Shown here: one piece after another, positions 25,487-33,767 of the stretch
Layout: each line of letters begins with the position of its first letter
Position numbering within the stretch: position 1 is the stretch's first letter
From: Mycolicibacterium iranicum
GTDB lineage: Bacteria > Actinomycetota > Actinomycetes > Mycobacteriales > Mycobacteriaceae
Assembly (NCBI RefSeq): GCF_002101705.1
Contig: NZ_LQPC01000015.1
Location: 1 to 64,000 of the forward strand
Length of the DNA: 64,000 nucleotides
Direction of reading: 5' to 3'
Notes under the pieces: model-generated
What the model was told of the DNA's origin: nothing
The model's database searches: none
Seen by the model: only the letters and a program-made list of their open reading frames with translations
Made by a program: the position numbers and the translations under genes

Positions 25487-27337
25487 ATGACGACGACCGA
25501 GACCTCGTGCGGGCCCACTGACACGCCCACCGACATCGACATCCCCGCCATCCGGGAGAAGTACGCCGCCGAACGCGCTAAACGGCTACGACCCGAGGGT
25601 GCGGATCAATACCTGGAACTGGACGGGGATTTCGCCGATTTCTACGAGGTCGACCCCTACACGACGGTGGTCGAGCGCGACCCGATCATCGAGGACGCTG
25701 ACGTCGTGATCCTCGGTGGCGGCTTCGCCGGTTTGCTCGCCGGTGCCTACCTGAAAAAGGCCGGTGTGGAGGGGATTCGCGTCGTCGAGATGGCGGGCGA
25801 TTTCGGCGGCGTCTGGTACTGGAACCGCTTCCCCGGAATCCAATGCGACAACGACGCATACTGCTACATACCGCTGCTCGAAGAGCTCGGCTTCATGCCC
25901 TCGAAGAAGTTCGCCGACGGCGCCGAGATCTTCCAGCATTGCCGCAACATCGGTAAGCACTTCGGACTTTACGACGGTGCGCTGTTCTCCACGCAGGTGC
26001 GGGAGCTTCGTTGGGATGACGGATCTGCACGCTGGCGGATCACCACCAACCGGGGCGACAACATCCGGGCGCGCTTCGTGGTGATGGCGCAGGGCTCCTA
26101 CAACCGCCCAAAGCTTCCCGGCATCCCGGGCATCAAAGACTTTGCCGGCCATGTGTTTCACTCGGCCCGATGGGATTACGACTACACCGGCGGTGATGCC
26201 GACGGCGGGCTCGACAAGCTCGCCGACAAGCGGGTCGCGCTCGTTGGCACCGGCGCAACCGGTATCCAGGTGGTGCCGCACCTCGGCCGGGATGCTCAGC
26301 ATCTCTACGTGTTCCAGCGGACGCCATCGTCGGTCGACCAGCGCTCGAACCCACCGACCGATCCGGCGTGGGCAGCGTCGCTGCAGCCGGGCTGGCAGGA
26401 GGAGCGTAAGCGCAACTTCCACAACTGGTCACCGTTCGTCGGTGTCGTGTTCGGCGAGCCGGACCTGGTGTGCGACTTCTGGACTGAGCTCGGGCGCAAC
26501 CTGACCGCGCGGATCGCCGGCAGCGAGGACCCCACGGCCGTGACCATCGAGCAGATCATGGCCTTCCGGGAGGAAGAGGACTACAAGATCATGGAGCGGC
26601 TGCGTCGCCGCGTGGCCGAGATCGTCGAAGACCCCGAGACCGCGGAGGCGCTCAAACCGTACTACCGCTTCATGTGCAAGCGGCCGACGTCCAGCGAGAA
26701 GTACCTGGAGACGTTCAACCGCCCCAATGTGACACTCGTCGACGTCTCGGCGACCAAAGGTGTGGAACGCCTGACCGAGAAGGGCATCGTCGCCGACGGC
26801 ATCGAATACGAGGTTGACTGCGTGATCTTCGCGAGTGGCTTCGAGATCTCCACCGAGATCAGCCGCCGATTCGCGATCGACTGCATCGAGGGCCGCGACG
26901 GGCTCTCGCTCTTCGACTACTGGCGCAACGACTACAAGACGTTGCACGGGATGACCAGTCGCGGTTTCCCGAACCAGTTCTTCATGGGCTTCATCCAGGG
27001 CGGTGTGTCGGCCAACACCACGGCGATGTTCGAACAGCAGGCCAAGCACATCGCCTACCTGATCGCCGAGGCCCAGCGCCGAGGTGCCACCACCGTCGAG
27101 CCCAGCCAGGAGGGTCAGGACGCCTGGGTGGCGACGGTCCGCGAACTGTCCATCGACAACTCAGCGTTCGAACTGTCCTGCACGCCGGGCTATTACAACA
27201 ACGAGGGACGTGGGGGTGCCGAGCGCAACGGCTCCTTCCTCGGCGACTTCTACTCGCCAGGTTTCTACGCCTTCGACGATCTCATCACCGAGTGGCGGGA
27301 CAAGGGCGACCTCGACGGGCTGGAACTTCGTGGCTGA
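25487..27337 (+). CDS. Baeyer-Villiger-type flavin monooxygenase
   Basis: This 616-residue class B monooxygenase has an FAD Rossmann motif GGGFAG (77-82), an NADPH motif GTGATG and the Baeyer-Villiger fingerprint FxGxxxHxxxW(D) in FAGHVFHSARWD. It is longer at the N-terminus (about 70 residues before the first GxG) than cyclohexanone monooxygenase, like steroid or aryl-ketone subtypes. It should turn a ketone into an ester or lactone with NADPH and O2. AGGAG lies just before ATG 25487. Confidence 0.93.
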   Translation: MTTTETSCGPTDTPTDIDIPAIREKYAAERAKRLRPEGADQYLELDGDFADFYEVDPYTTVVERDPIIEDADVVILGGGFAGLLAGAYLKKAGVEGIRVVEMAGDFGGVWYWNRFPGIQCDNDAYCYIPLLEELGFMPSKKFADGAEIFQHCRNIGKHFGLYDGALFSTQVRELRWDDGSARWRITTNRGDNIRARFVVMAQGSYNRPKLPGIPGIKDFAGHVFHSARWDYDYTGGDADGGLDKLADKRVALVGTGATGIQVVPHLGRDAQHLYVFQRTPSSVDQRSNPPTDPAWAASLQPGWQEERKRNFHNWSPFVGVVFGEPDLVCDFWTELGRNLTARIAGSEDPTAVTIEQIMAFREEEDYKIMERLRRRVAEIVEDPETAEALKPYYRFMCKRPTSSEKYLETFNRPNVTLVDVSATKGVERLTEKGIVADGIEYEVDCVIFASGFEISTEISRRFAIDCIEGRDGLSLFDYWRNDYKTLHGMTSRGFPNQFFMGFIQGGVSANTTAMFEQQAKHIAYLIAEAQRRGATTVEPSQEGQDAWVATVRELSIDNSAFELSCTPGYYNNEGRGGAERNGSFLGDFYSPGFYAFDDLITEWRDKGDLDGLELRG

Positions 27338-27343
27338 GACGAC

Positions 27344-27397
27344 TTGCGTAACGCCAAGGCGGAAAATGGCCCCTGAAAACGCCGCAGCGTTACGCAA
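27344..27397. other. Intergenic stem-loop after the monooxygenase gene
   Basis: TTGCGTAACGC (27344-27354) and its exact complement (27387-27397) enclose a 32-base loop. It sits inside the rightward operon between the monooxygenase and the next SDR, like the stem-loop at 25419, and may modulate read-through or stabilise the upstream message. Confidence 0.6.
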
Positions 27398-27414
27398 CGT
27401 TCGGGGTTTCGGCC

Positions 27415-28386
27415 GTGGCTGATCTGAGGTTCGACGGCCGCGTCGCCGTCGTCACCGGCGGCGGCCGGGGGTTGGGTCGCGCGTACGCGCTCTTGCTGGC
27501 CGCCCAGGGCGCCAAGGTCGTCGTCAACGACCCCGGCGGCACGCTCGACGGCTGCGGCGTCGGGGATGGGGGCGACACGGGCCCGGCGCACGACGTCGTC
27601 CGTGAGATCACCGGCGCCGGAGGGCACGCGGTGGCCAGCACCGCTTCGGTGGCCACCCCCGAAGGCGGTCGGGCGATCATCGACACCGCCTGCGAAAGAT
27701 TCGGCGGCATCGACATCCTGGTCCACAATGCCGGCATCGTGCGGCGAGCCTCGCTGAAAGACATGAGCTACCAGGATTTCGACGCAGTCCTCGACGTACA
27801 CCTGCGGGGCGCGTTCCATGTCGTCAGGCCCGCGTTCCCCATGATGTGCGAGGCCGGATACGGACGCATCGTGCTCACGTCGTCGATCGGCGGCCTGTAC
27901 GGCAACCACGACGTCGCCAACTACGCCGTCGCCAAGGCCGGCGTGATCGGGTTGTCGAATGTCGCCGCGATGGAGGGCGCCGCACATGGCGTGAAGAGCA
28001 ACGTGATCGTCCCCGCCGCCGTGACGCGGATGGCCGAGGGCATTGACACGTCCGCGTATCCGCCGATGGGGCCCGAACTCGTTGCACCCGTCGTTGGCTA
28101 TCTCTCGCACGAAAGCTGTTCGGCGACCGGGGAGATGTTCATCGCCCTTGCCGGACGAGTCGCGACGGCCGCCGTCACCGAGTCGCCAGGCGTCTACCGT
28201 CCGTCCTGGACCATCGCGGAGGTCGGCGCCCACCTGGATGCGATCCGTGACCGCACCGAGCCCGTGACGTTCCCCGTGGTCCCCGACGGCCACAACGACC
28301 ACATCCGGTACAGCTTCGCGATGGCCGCCGCGATGAGCCGCTCGGGTGAAGAGCAGACAGCCCCGCAAGGAGCTGTCAATGCCTGA
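27415..28386 (+). CDS. SDR, (3R)-hydroxyacyl-CoA dehydrogenase-like
   Basis: This 323-residue SDR has VTGGGRGLGRAYA followed by VVVNDPGG, the N-terminal pattern of multifunctional-enzyme-2 hydroxyacyl-CoA dehydrogenases. It also has HNAG and YAVAKAG, and an extended C-terminus with YRPSWTIAEV. It probably oxidises a 3-hydroxyacyl-CoA with NAD. GTG 27415 gives MADLRFDGRVAVVTG. The last codons (from 28333) resemble the 32-bp repeat found at two other gene junctions. Confidence 0.88.
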   Translation: MADLRFDGRVAVVTGGGRGLGRAYALLLAAQGAKVVVNDPGGTLDGCGVGDGGDTGPAHDVVREITGAGGHAVASTASVATPEGGRAIIDTACERFGGIDILVHNAGIVRRASLKDMSYQDFDAVLDVHLRGAFHVVRPAFPMMCEAGYGRIVLTSSIGGLYGNHDVANYAVAKAGVIGLSNVAAMEGAAHGVKSNVIVPAAVTRMAEGIDTSAYPPMGPELVAPVVGYLSHESCSATGEMFIALAGRVATAAVTESPGVYRPSWTIAEVGAHLDAIRDRTEPVTFPVVPDGHNDHIRYSFAMAAAMSRSGEEQTAPQGAVNA

Positions 28387-29536
28387 TACCGGCCCGCTCG
28401 CGGGGATCCGCGTCGTCGACCTCACCGCGATGGTGATGGGCCCGTACTGCACCCAGATCATGGCCGACATGGGCGCCGACGTCATCAAAGTCGAACCGCC
28501 GGAGGGTGACAACACCCGGTTCATATCCGTAGGGCCGGTGTCGGGTATGAGCGGCGTGTTCGTCAACGTCAACCGCGGCAAGCGCAGTATCGTGCTCGAC
28601 CTGCGCTCCGAGGAGGGCAAGGCGGCGATGCGCGGGCTCGTGGAACGGGCCGACGTGTTCATCCACTCGATGCGGTCCAAGGCGATATCCAAGCTGGGCT
28701 TCGGCTACGAGGACGTCGCCGCCATCAACCCGCGCATCGTCTACACCAACTGCTATGGCTACGGCAGGCGCGGGCCGGAACGCGATCGTCCGGCCTATGA
28801 CGACACGATTCAGGCCGAATGCGGAATCCCCGCTGTGCAAAGGCAACTCACCGGCGAGGCGGACTATGTCGGCACCATCATGGCGGATAAGGTGGCCGGG
28901 CTGACTGCGTTGTACGCGACCACGATGGCGCTGTTCCATCGCGAGCGGACCGGGGAAGGCCAAGAGGTCGAGGTCGCCATGTTCGAGACAATGGCGTCTT
29001 TCATGCTGGTCGAGCATGCCAACGGTGCCATGTTCGCCCCCCCGCTCGGGCCCGCCGTCTATCCGCGCACCGTCGCACCCAACCGCAGGCCATACCGCAC
29101 GAAGGACGGCTACATCGCCGCCCTCATCTACAACGACAAGCACTGGAACGCATTCATCGAGTCGGTCGCCCCGGCCTGGGCGTCCGATCTTTACGCGACG
29201 CTCGAATCGAGGGCACACCAGATCGACACGGTCTACGGCCTGGTGGCGCAGACCCTGGAGGAGCGAACCACCGACGAGTGGCTGGAGCTGTTCCGCGAGT
29301 TGGAGATTCCCGCCGCGCGATTGAACACCCCGGACGCCTTGTTCGACGATCCGCACCTCAACGCGGTGGGACTGTTCGAGACGGTCGACACCCCGCACGG
29401 GCCGGTGAAGTTCCCCGGTGTGCCGACCTGGTTCTCCCGGACCCCGGGCAGGGTGCGCGGACCCGCGCCCGAACTCGGGGCGGACACAGCCGCCGTTCTC
29501 GACGAGCTGGGCCTGAGTTCGGAGCGGGTGAGCTGA
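28379..29536 (+). CDS. CoA-transferase, CaiB/BaiF family (class III)
   Basis: The 385-residue enzyme opens GIRVVDLTAMVMGPYCTQIMA and has ADVIKVEPPEGD. A class III transferase uses an aspartate that is normally about residue 170; D166 in MADKVAGL fits. It moves CoA between acids, giving ATP-free activation. ATG 28379 has AAGGAG upstream and overlaps the SDR gene by 8 bases. A class III alternative is an alpha-methylacyl-CoA racemase-type reaction. Confidence 0.9.
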   Translation: MPDTGPLAGIRVVDLTAMVMGPYCTQIMADMGADVIKVEPPEGDNTRFISVGPVSGMSGVFVNVNRGKRSIVLDLRSEEGKAAMRGLVERADVFIHSMRSKAISKLGFGYEDVAAINPRIVYTNCYGYGRRGPERDRPAYDDTIQAECGIPAVQRQLTGEADYVGTIMADKVAGLTALYATTMALFHRERTGEGQEVEVAMFETMASFMLVEHANGAMFAPPLGPAVYPRTVAPNRRPYRTKDGYIAALIYNDKHWNAFIESVAPAWASDLYATLESRAHQIDTVYGLVAQTLEERTTDEWLELFRELEIPAARLNTPDALFDDPHLNAVGLFETVDTPHGPVKFPGVPTWFSRTPGRVRGPAPELGADTAAVLDELGLSSERVS

Positions 29537-30687
29537 TGGACTTCGACATGGGCAAGCAAGCCGCGGATCTTCGGGTCCAGTTGCGCGACTTGATCAAAGC
29601 GCATGTGCCGGAACACTTCCTGGGCGCATTCACCGACGATCCTGCCGACCTGGACACCGCACAGCGATTCTGCCGCACGCTCGCCGAGCGCAACCTGCTG
29701 TGCCTGGCCTGGCCCGAGGAGTTCGGCGGCGGTGGTGCTTCGGTGTGGGAGCAGACCGTCGTGCGAGAGGAGATGTGGGCGCACCACGAGCCGCGCGGCG
29801 CGCAGTACATGGGCGTGAACTGGGTAGGGCCGATCATCATGCGGCACGGCACCCAGGAGCAGCAGCGCAACCATCTGCCGCCCATCGCGGCCGGTGAGGT
29901 GATCTGGTGCCAGGGCTTCTCGGAACCGGAGGCCGGGTCGGACCTGGCGTCGCTGCGCACCACGGCCCGGCCGGACGGAGACGGGTGGCTGGTCAGCGGA
30001 CAGAAAATCTGGACGTCCTACGCGACGATGGCGCAGTGGTGCTTCCTGCTGGCCCGCACCTCCCGCGGTGAGAAGAAACAGCAGGGCCTGACGATCTTCC
30101 TTGTGCGGATGGATGATCCGGCGATCACCGTGCGCCCGATCAGGTGCATGATGGGCCCGCACCACCTCAACGAGGTGTTCTTCGACAACCTGCGCGTGAC
30201 GCAGGCGGATGTGCTCGGCACCGTCGACCACGGGTGGTCGATCGTGCAGGACGTCATGTCCTTCGAACGAGTCGGCATCGCACGCTACGCGCGATGCGAG
30301 CGGCTGCTCGCCGCCGCACCGGCGGTGCTGGGGGAGCGGTGGGAGTCGCTGCCCGCAGAGTTGCGCGGCCGGTGGATTCGCATGCTCGCACACTGTCGCC
30401 GGGCACGACTGCTCGCCTACCGGGTGGTCGCCCAGCAGAGCAGCGGGCGGATCACCCCCGGGGACGCGTCGGCCTACCGCATCGCGGTCACGAAACTCGA
30501 CCAGGACAGTGCGGAGGTGCTGATGGACATCGCGGCCGAGGTGCGTCACGACGATCATCGCGCGGCGTGGTTCCTCGGCGAGGTCGAGGACCATTGGAGA
30601 TACTCGCAGGCATCCACGGTGTCCTCGGGAAGTATTGAGATGCAACGCATTCTGCTTTCACGTTCGATGCTGGCGGCGGTCAAATGA
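29536..30687 (+). CDS. Acyl-CoA dehydrogenase, large subunit (pair 1)
   Basis: The 383-residue flavoprotein has the N-terminal helical domain, the FAD-contacting QGFSEPEAGSDLAS, GQKIWTSYA and the C-terminal TVSSGSIEMQRILLSR. It oxidises an acyl-CoA at C2-C3. Its start overlaps the preceding stop (TGATG) and it overlaps the next ACAD by 4 bases. The large-small order matches alpha2beta2 enzymes of steroid side-chain catabolism. Confidence 0.92.
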   Translation: MDFDMGKQAADLRVQLRDLIKAHVPEHFLGAFTDDPADLDTAQRFCRTLAERNLLCLAWPEEFGGGGASVWEQTVVREEMWAHHEPRGAQYMGVNWVGPIIMRHGTQEQQRNHLPPIAAGEVIWCQGFSEPEAGSDLASLRTTARPDGDGWLVSGQKIWTSYATMAQWCFLLARTSRGEKKQQGLTIFLVRMDDPAITVRPIRCMMGPHHLNEVFFDNLRVTQADVLGTVDHGWSIVQDVMSFERVGIARYARCERLLAAAPAVLGERWESLPAELRGRWIRMLAHCRRARLLAYRVVAQQSSGRITPGDASAYRIAVTKLDQDSAEVLMDIAAEVRHDDHRAAWFLGEVEDHWRYSQASTVSSGSIEMQRILLSRSMLAAVK

Positions 30688-31601
30688 TCCTGGACCTCTC
30701 TGATGACGCCTTGGAATTCGGCCGCCAGGCGCTGCACGCTTTCGAAGCTGCGGGCGGCGACCGGCTGGTCGAGCAGGCCGAGGCGGCTCCCGACACGCGC
30801 GCATCGCTCGTCGGATCGGTGCTTGACGGGCTCGGCGCGTGGGAGCTCGACCCGCGCTCCGACAGCGACGGAATCGAAGCCGCCGCGGCGCTGTGCCGCA
30901 GCGCCGGTTACTGGGCACTGCCGTATCCCCTCGCCGAACGGCTCGCCGCGCCCACCGACATCGATGCCGACGGACTTGTCGTCATCGGCGGGGTCCGCCC
31001 GTCCGCCGGGATCGCAGGTATCGACCTGCGCTGGATCGCAGTCGATCTCGACGGCCGCCGATCGCGAGTCACTCGCTTCGGCGTCACCGGTGCCGGCTTC
31101 GTCGCCGAGCTGGAAACCGAGCCCCTCGACGATGTAGGCGCCCGAGATGTCGCGCTCGGTCTGGTGCTGCCGTGCTGGACACTGCTCGGCATGCTCGACC
31201 GCGCGCTCGAGCTCACGGTCGCGCACGTAAGCCTCCGCAAACAGTTCGGCCAGACACTGTCGACGTTCCAGGGGGTGCAGTTCCAGCTGACCGATGCCGA
31301 GGTCGAACGCAGCGGCGTTGACATCCTGGCCAAGCACGCGCTGTGGGCCGTGGCCACCGACCAGCCGCACGCGCTCGACGATGCCCTGGCATTGCGGATG
31401 GCCGCGATCGAAGCGGCCGACGTCGTGTTCCGGGTGTGCCACCAGCTGCACGGCGCGGTCGGCTTCTGCGACGAGACCCGGCTGTCCTGGCTGTCCCGCT
31501 ACAGCCAGCCCTTGCGCCGCCTACCGTTCGGCCTCTCGGCGACCCAGGACCACCTGACACGCGCAGCCGGTCGCCGCGGACTGACGGGCCTCTACGCATG
31601 A
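30684..31601 (+). CDS. Acyl-CoA dehydrogenase, small subunit (pair 1)
   Basis: At 305 residues this is about 80 short of a full-length ACAD. It keeps the C-terminal helical domain (LRKQFGQTLSTFQGVQFQL, HQLHGAVGFCDETRLSWL), while the middle beta domain (WIAVDLDGRRSRVTRF) is shortened and lacks the SEPxAGSD FAD loop. This is typical of the partner subunit of heteromeric mycobacterial ACADs. It is ATGA-coupled on both sides. Confidence 0.88.
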   Translation: MILDLSDDALEFGRQALHAFEAAGGDRLVEQAEAAPDTRASLVGSVLDGLGAWELDPRSDSDGIEAAAALCRSAGYWALPYPLAERLAAPTDIDADGLVVIGGVRPSAGIAGIDLRWIAVDLDGRRSRVTRFGVTGAGFVAELETEPLDDVGARDVALGLVLPCWTLLGMLDRALELTVAHVSLRKQFGQTLSTFQGVQFQLTDAEVERSGVDILAKHALWAVATDQPHALDDALALRMAAIEAADVVFRVCHQLHGAVGFCDETRLSWLSRYSQPLRRLPFGLSATQDHLTRAAGRRGLTGLYA

Positions 31602-32794
31602 GCGTCGAAACTGCGGATATGACCGACAATTCGGCAGATTCTGAGTCACAAGCCCAGTTCCGACGGGAAGTCCGGGCCTGGTGTCGCGACCACATCCCCA
31701 AGAACTGGCGGGCCGCCCAGACCGGCGTCAGCGACGACGAGTTCGTGCGCTTCCAGAAAGCATGGTTCGCCGAACTGCACAGCGCCGGATACGCGGTGCC
31801 GCACTGGCCTGCCGAATGGGGCGGCGGGCTCTCGGTCGAGAACCAGGTGGTGCTCTATCAGGAGTTGGCCGCCCACGACGCCCCACGCCTCGTGCTCGCC
31901 TTTGTCGGAATCCATCACGCCGCATCGACTCTGCTCGTTGCCGGTACCGACGAGCAGCGCCGACGCCACCTGCCCGCGATCCTCGACGGCGAGATCTGGG
32001 TGCAGGGCTTCTCCGAGCCCGAGGCCGGATCCGACCTTGCCGCGCTGCGCACCACTGCGCAGCGGCGCGGCGACGAGTTCATCGTCAGCGGGCAGAAGCT
32101 CTGGGCGAGCGGCGGCATGCACGCCGACTGGTGCCTGCTGCTGGCCCGCACGGACGTCGAAGCGCCCAAAAGGAAGGGGATCTCGTACTTCCTGCTCGAC
32201 ATGACCAGCCCGGGCGTCGACGTCCGCCCGATCCGCAACGCCGTCGGCGATTCGCACTTCTGCGAAATCTTCCTCGACGAGGTGGCGATCCCTGCGGCCA
32301 ACCTGATCGGCGCCGAGAACGCCGGGTGGCAGGTGGCGCAGGCGACGCTGGGCGCAGAGCGCGGCATGACGATGCTGGAGCTCGCAGAACGATTGGGCAA
32401 TGCGGGCTTTCGCTGGCTCGTGGAGGCCGCGCCCGTCGACGACCCGGTCGTCGCCGACCGTCTCGCACAGTTCGAGATCGAGCTCACCGGTCTGCGCGGA
32501 ATGTGCCGGCGACTCGTAAAGGGTGAAGCGTCCGGGCCTGCAGATCCGTCGATCGTCAAGCTCTACTACAGCGAACTCTTGCAGCGCCTCACCGACTTCG
32601 GGGCCGAGATCAGCGGGCCCGCTGCCCATACCGTCGTCACCAAACCGATGTCGAGCGGATGGGAATCCGGCTCGTGGATACTGGATTTCGTGGGCTCGTG
32701 GGAGTGGACGATTCCCGGCGGAGCCAGCGAGATCCAGCGCACGATCATCGCGGAGCGCGGGCTGGGGCTGCCCCGAGAGCCGAGTGTGGCGTGA
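31598..32794 (+). CDS. Acyl-CoA dehydrogenase, large subunit (pair 2)
   Basis: The 398-residue ACAD has VQGFSEPEAGSDLAA, GQKLWASGG, CEIFLDEVAIPAANLIG and the C-terminal PGGASEIQRTIIAERGLGLPRE. It is the second large subunit of the operon. Its ATG overlaps the previous stop (ATGA). Two such enzymes in one operon imply two separate CoA-ester oxidations in the pathway. Confidence 0.92.
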   Translation: MSVETADMTDNSADSESQAQFRREVRAWCRDHIPKNWRAAQTGVSDDEFVRFQKAWFAELHSAGYAVPHWPAEWGGGLSVENQVVLYQELAAHDAPRLVLAFVGIHHAASTLLVAGTDEQRRRHLPAILDGEIWVQGFSEPEAGSDLAALRTTAQRRGDEFIVSGQKLWASGGMHADWCLLLARTDVEAPKRKGISYFLLDMTSPGVDVRPIRNAVGDSHFCEIFLDEVAIPAANLIGAENAGWQVAQATLGAERGMTMLELAERLGNAGFRWLVEAAPVDDPVVADRLAQFEIELTGLRGMCRRLVKGEASGPADPSIVKLYYSELLQRLTDFGAEISGPAAHTVVTKPMSSGWESGSWILDFVGSWEWTIPGGASEIQRTIIAERGLGLPREPSVA

Positions 32795-33756
32795 GCACCT
32801 TCGCCGAATTCCACGACGAGTTGTCCTCTGTCGCCAACGACATACTCGCCAAAGACAGCGAGGTCGGCTGGTCGGTACTCGTCGATGCCGGATGGACGGG
32901 GCTGGAGGTACCGGAGAGCGCCGGCGGCGCCGGTGCCACGTTCATCGAGACCGCACTGATCCTGCGCCAGATCGGCCGGGCCGCCAGCGCGAACCACTAT
33001 TTCGGCAGCGCGGCGCTCGCGGTGGCTGCGCTGCAGCACGCTCCGGACGAACTGCTCGCCGCCGTCGCGGACGGCAGCAGCCGCTTCGCCGTTGTCACCG
33101 ATCAATTCACGACGGCCTCAGGAAAACTCACCGGGCGAGCCGAGTTCGTCCCCGACGCGGTCGGCGCCGACCGGCTGCTCTTCCTCGTCGACGGCGGTGT
33201 GGCTGTCGTCCCCGCAACGGCGGTGACCGTCAGCGCAGCGCCCGTCGTCGACGAGACCAGGACACTGGCGACCGTGATCGCCGACGGGGTGGTTCCCGAG
33301 ATGATCGTGCCGTCCGACTGCGCATCAGCGGTGCACAATCGAGCCACGGTCGCCCTCGCCGTCGACAGCCTCGGCATTGCTGAGCGGATGCTCACGGCCA
33401 CAGTCGATTACGTGAAGATGCGGCATCAATTCGGGCGCCCGATCGGATCGTTCCAGGCGGTCAAACACGCGTGTGCCGATATGCTGGTCGCCATCGAGGT
33501 CTCTCGCCAACTCGTGGCAGACGCGGTCGCAGCCATTGCCGACGGCGCCGATGCGGCGGTTCCCGCGGCGATGGCGAAGTCCCACACCTGTTCGGCCGCA
33601 GTGGATATCGCAGGCAAGGCCATGCAGCTGCACGGCGGCATCGGCTACACGTGGGAGAGCGGAATCCACCGCTACCTCAAGCGCGCCACCCTGAACCGCT
33701 CACTGTTCGGTTCACCTGCAACACAACGTCAACGACTCTCACAGCGCTACCACTAG
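32791..33756 (+). CDS. Acyl-CoA dehydrogenase, small subunit (pair 2)
   Basis: The 321-residue protein has the C-terminal ACAD helices (VKMRHQFGRPIGSFQAVKHACADM, GKAMQLHGGIGYTWESGIHRYLKRA) but a reduced middle domain without the SEPxAGSD loop. GTG 32791 overlaps the preceding TGA (GTGA). It should form an alpha/beta complex with the product of 31598-32794. The motif MQLHGGIGYT is the one near the catalytic centre in beta-type subunits. Confidence 0.88.
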   Translation: MSTFAEFHDELSSVANDILAKDSEVGWSVLVDAGWTGLEVPESAGGAGATFIETALILRQIGRAASANHYFGSAALAVAALQHAPDELLAAVADGSSRFAVVTDQFTTASGKLTGRAEFVPDAVGADRLLFLVDGGVAVVPATAVTVSAAPVVDETRTLATVIADGVVPEMIVPSDCASAVHNRATVALAVDSLGIAERMLTATVDYVKMRHQFGRPIGSFQAVKHACADMLVAIEVSRQLVADAVAAIADGADAAVPAAMAKSHTCSAAVDIAGKAMQLHGGIGYTWESGIHRYLKRATLNRSLFGSPATQRQRLSQRYH

Positions 33757-33767
33757 AAGGAGTACTC

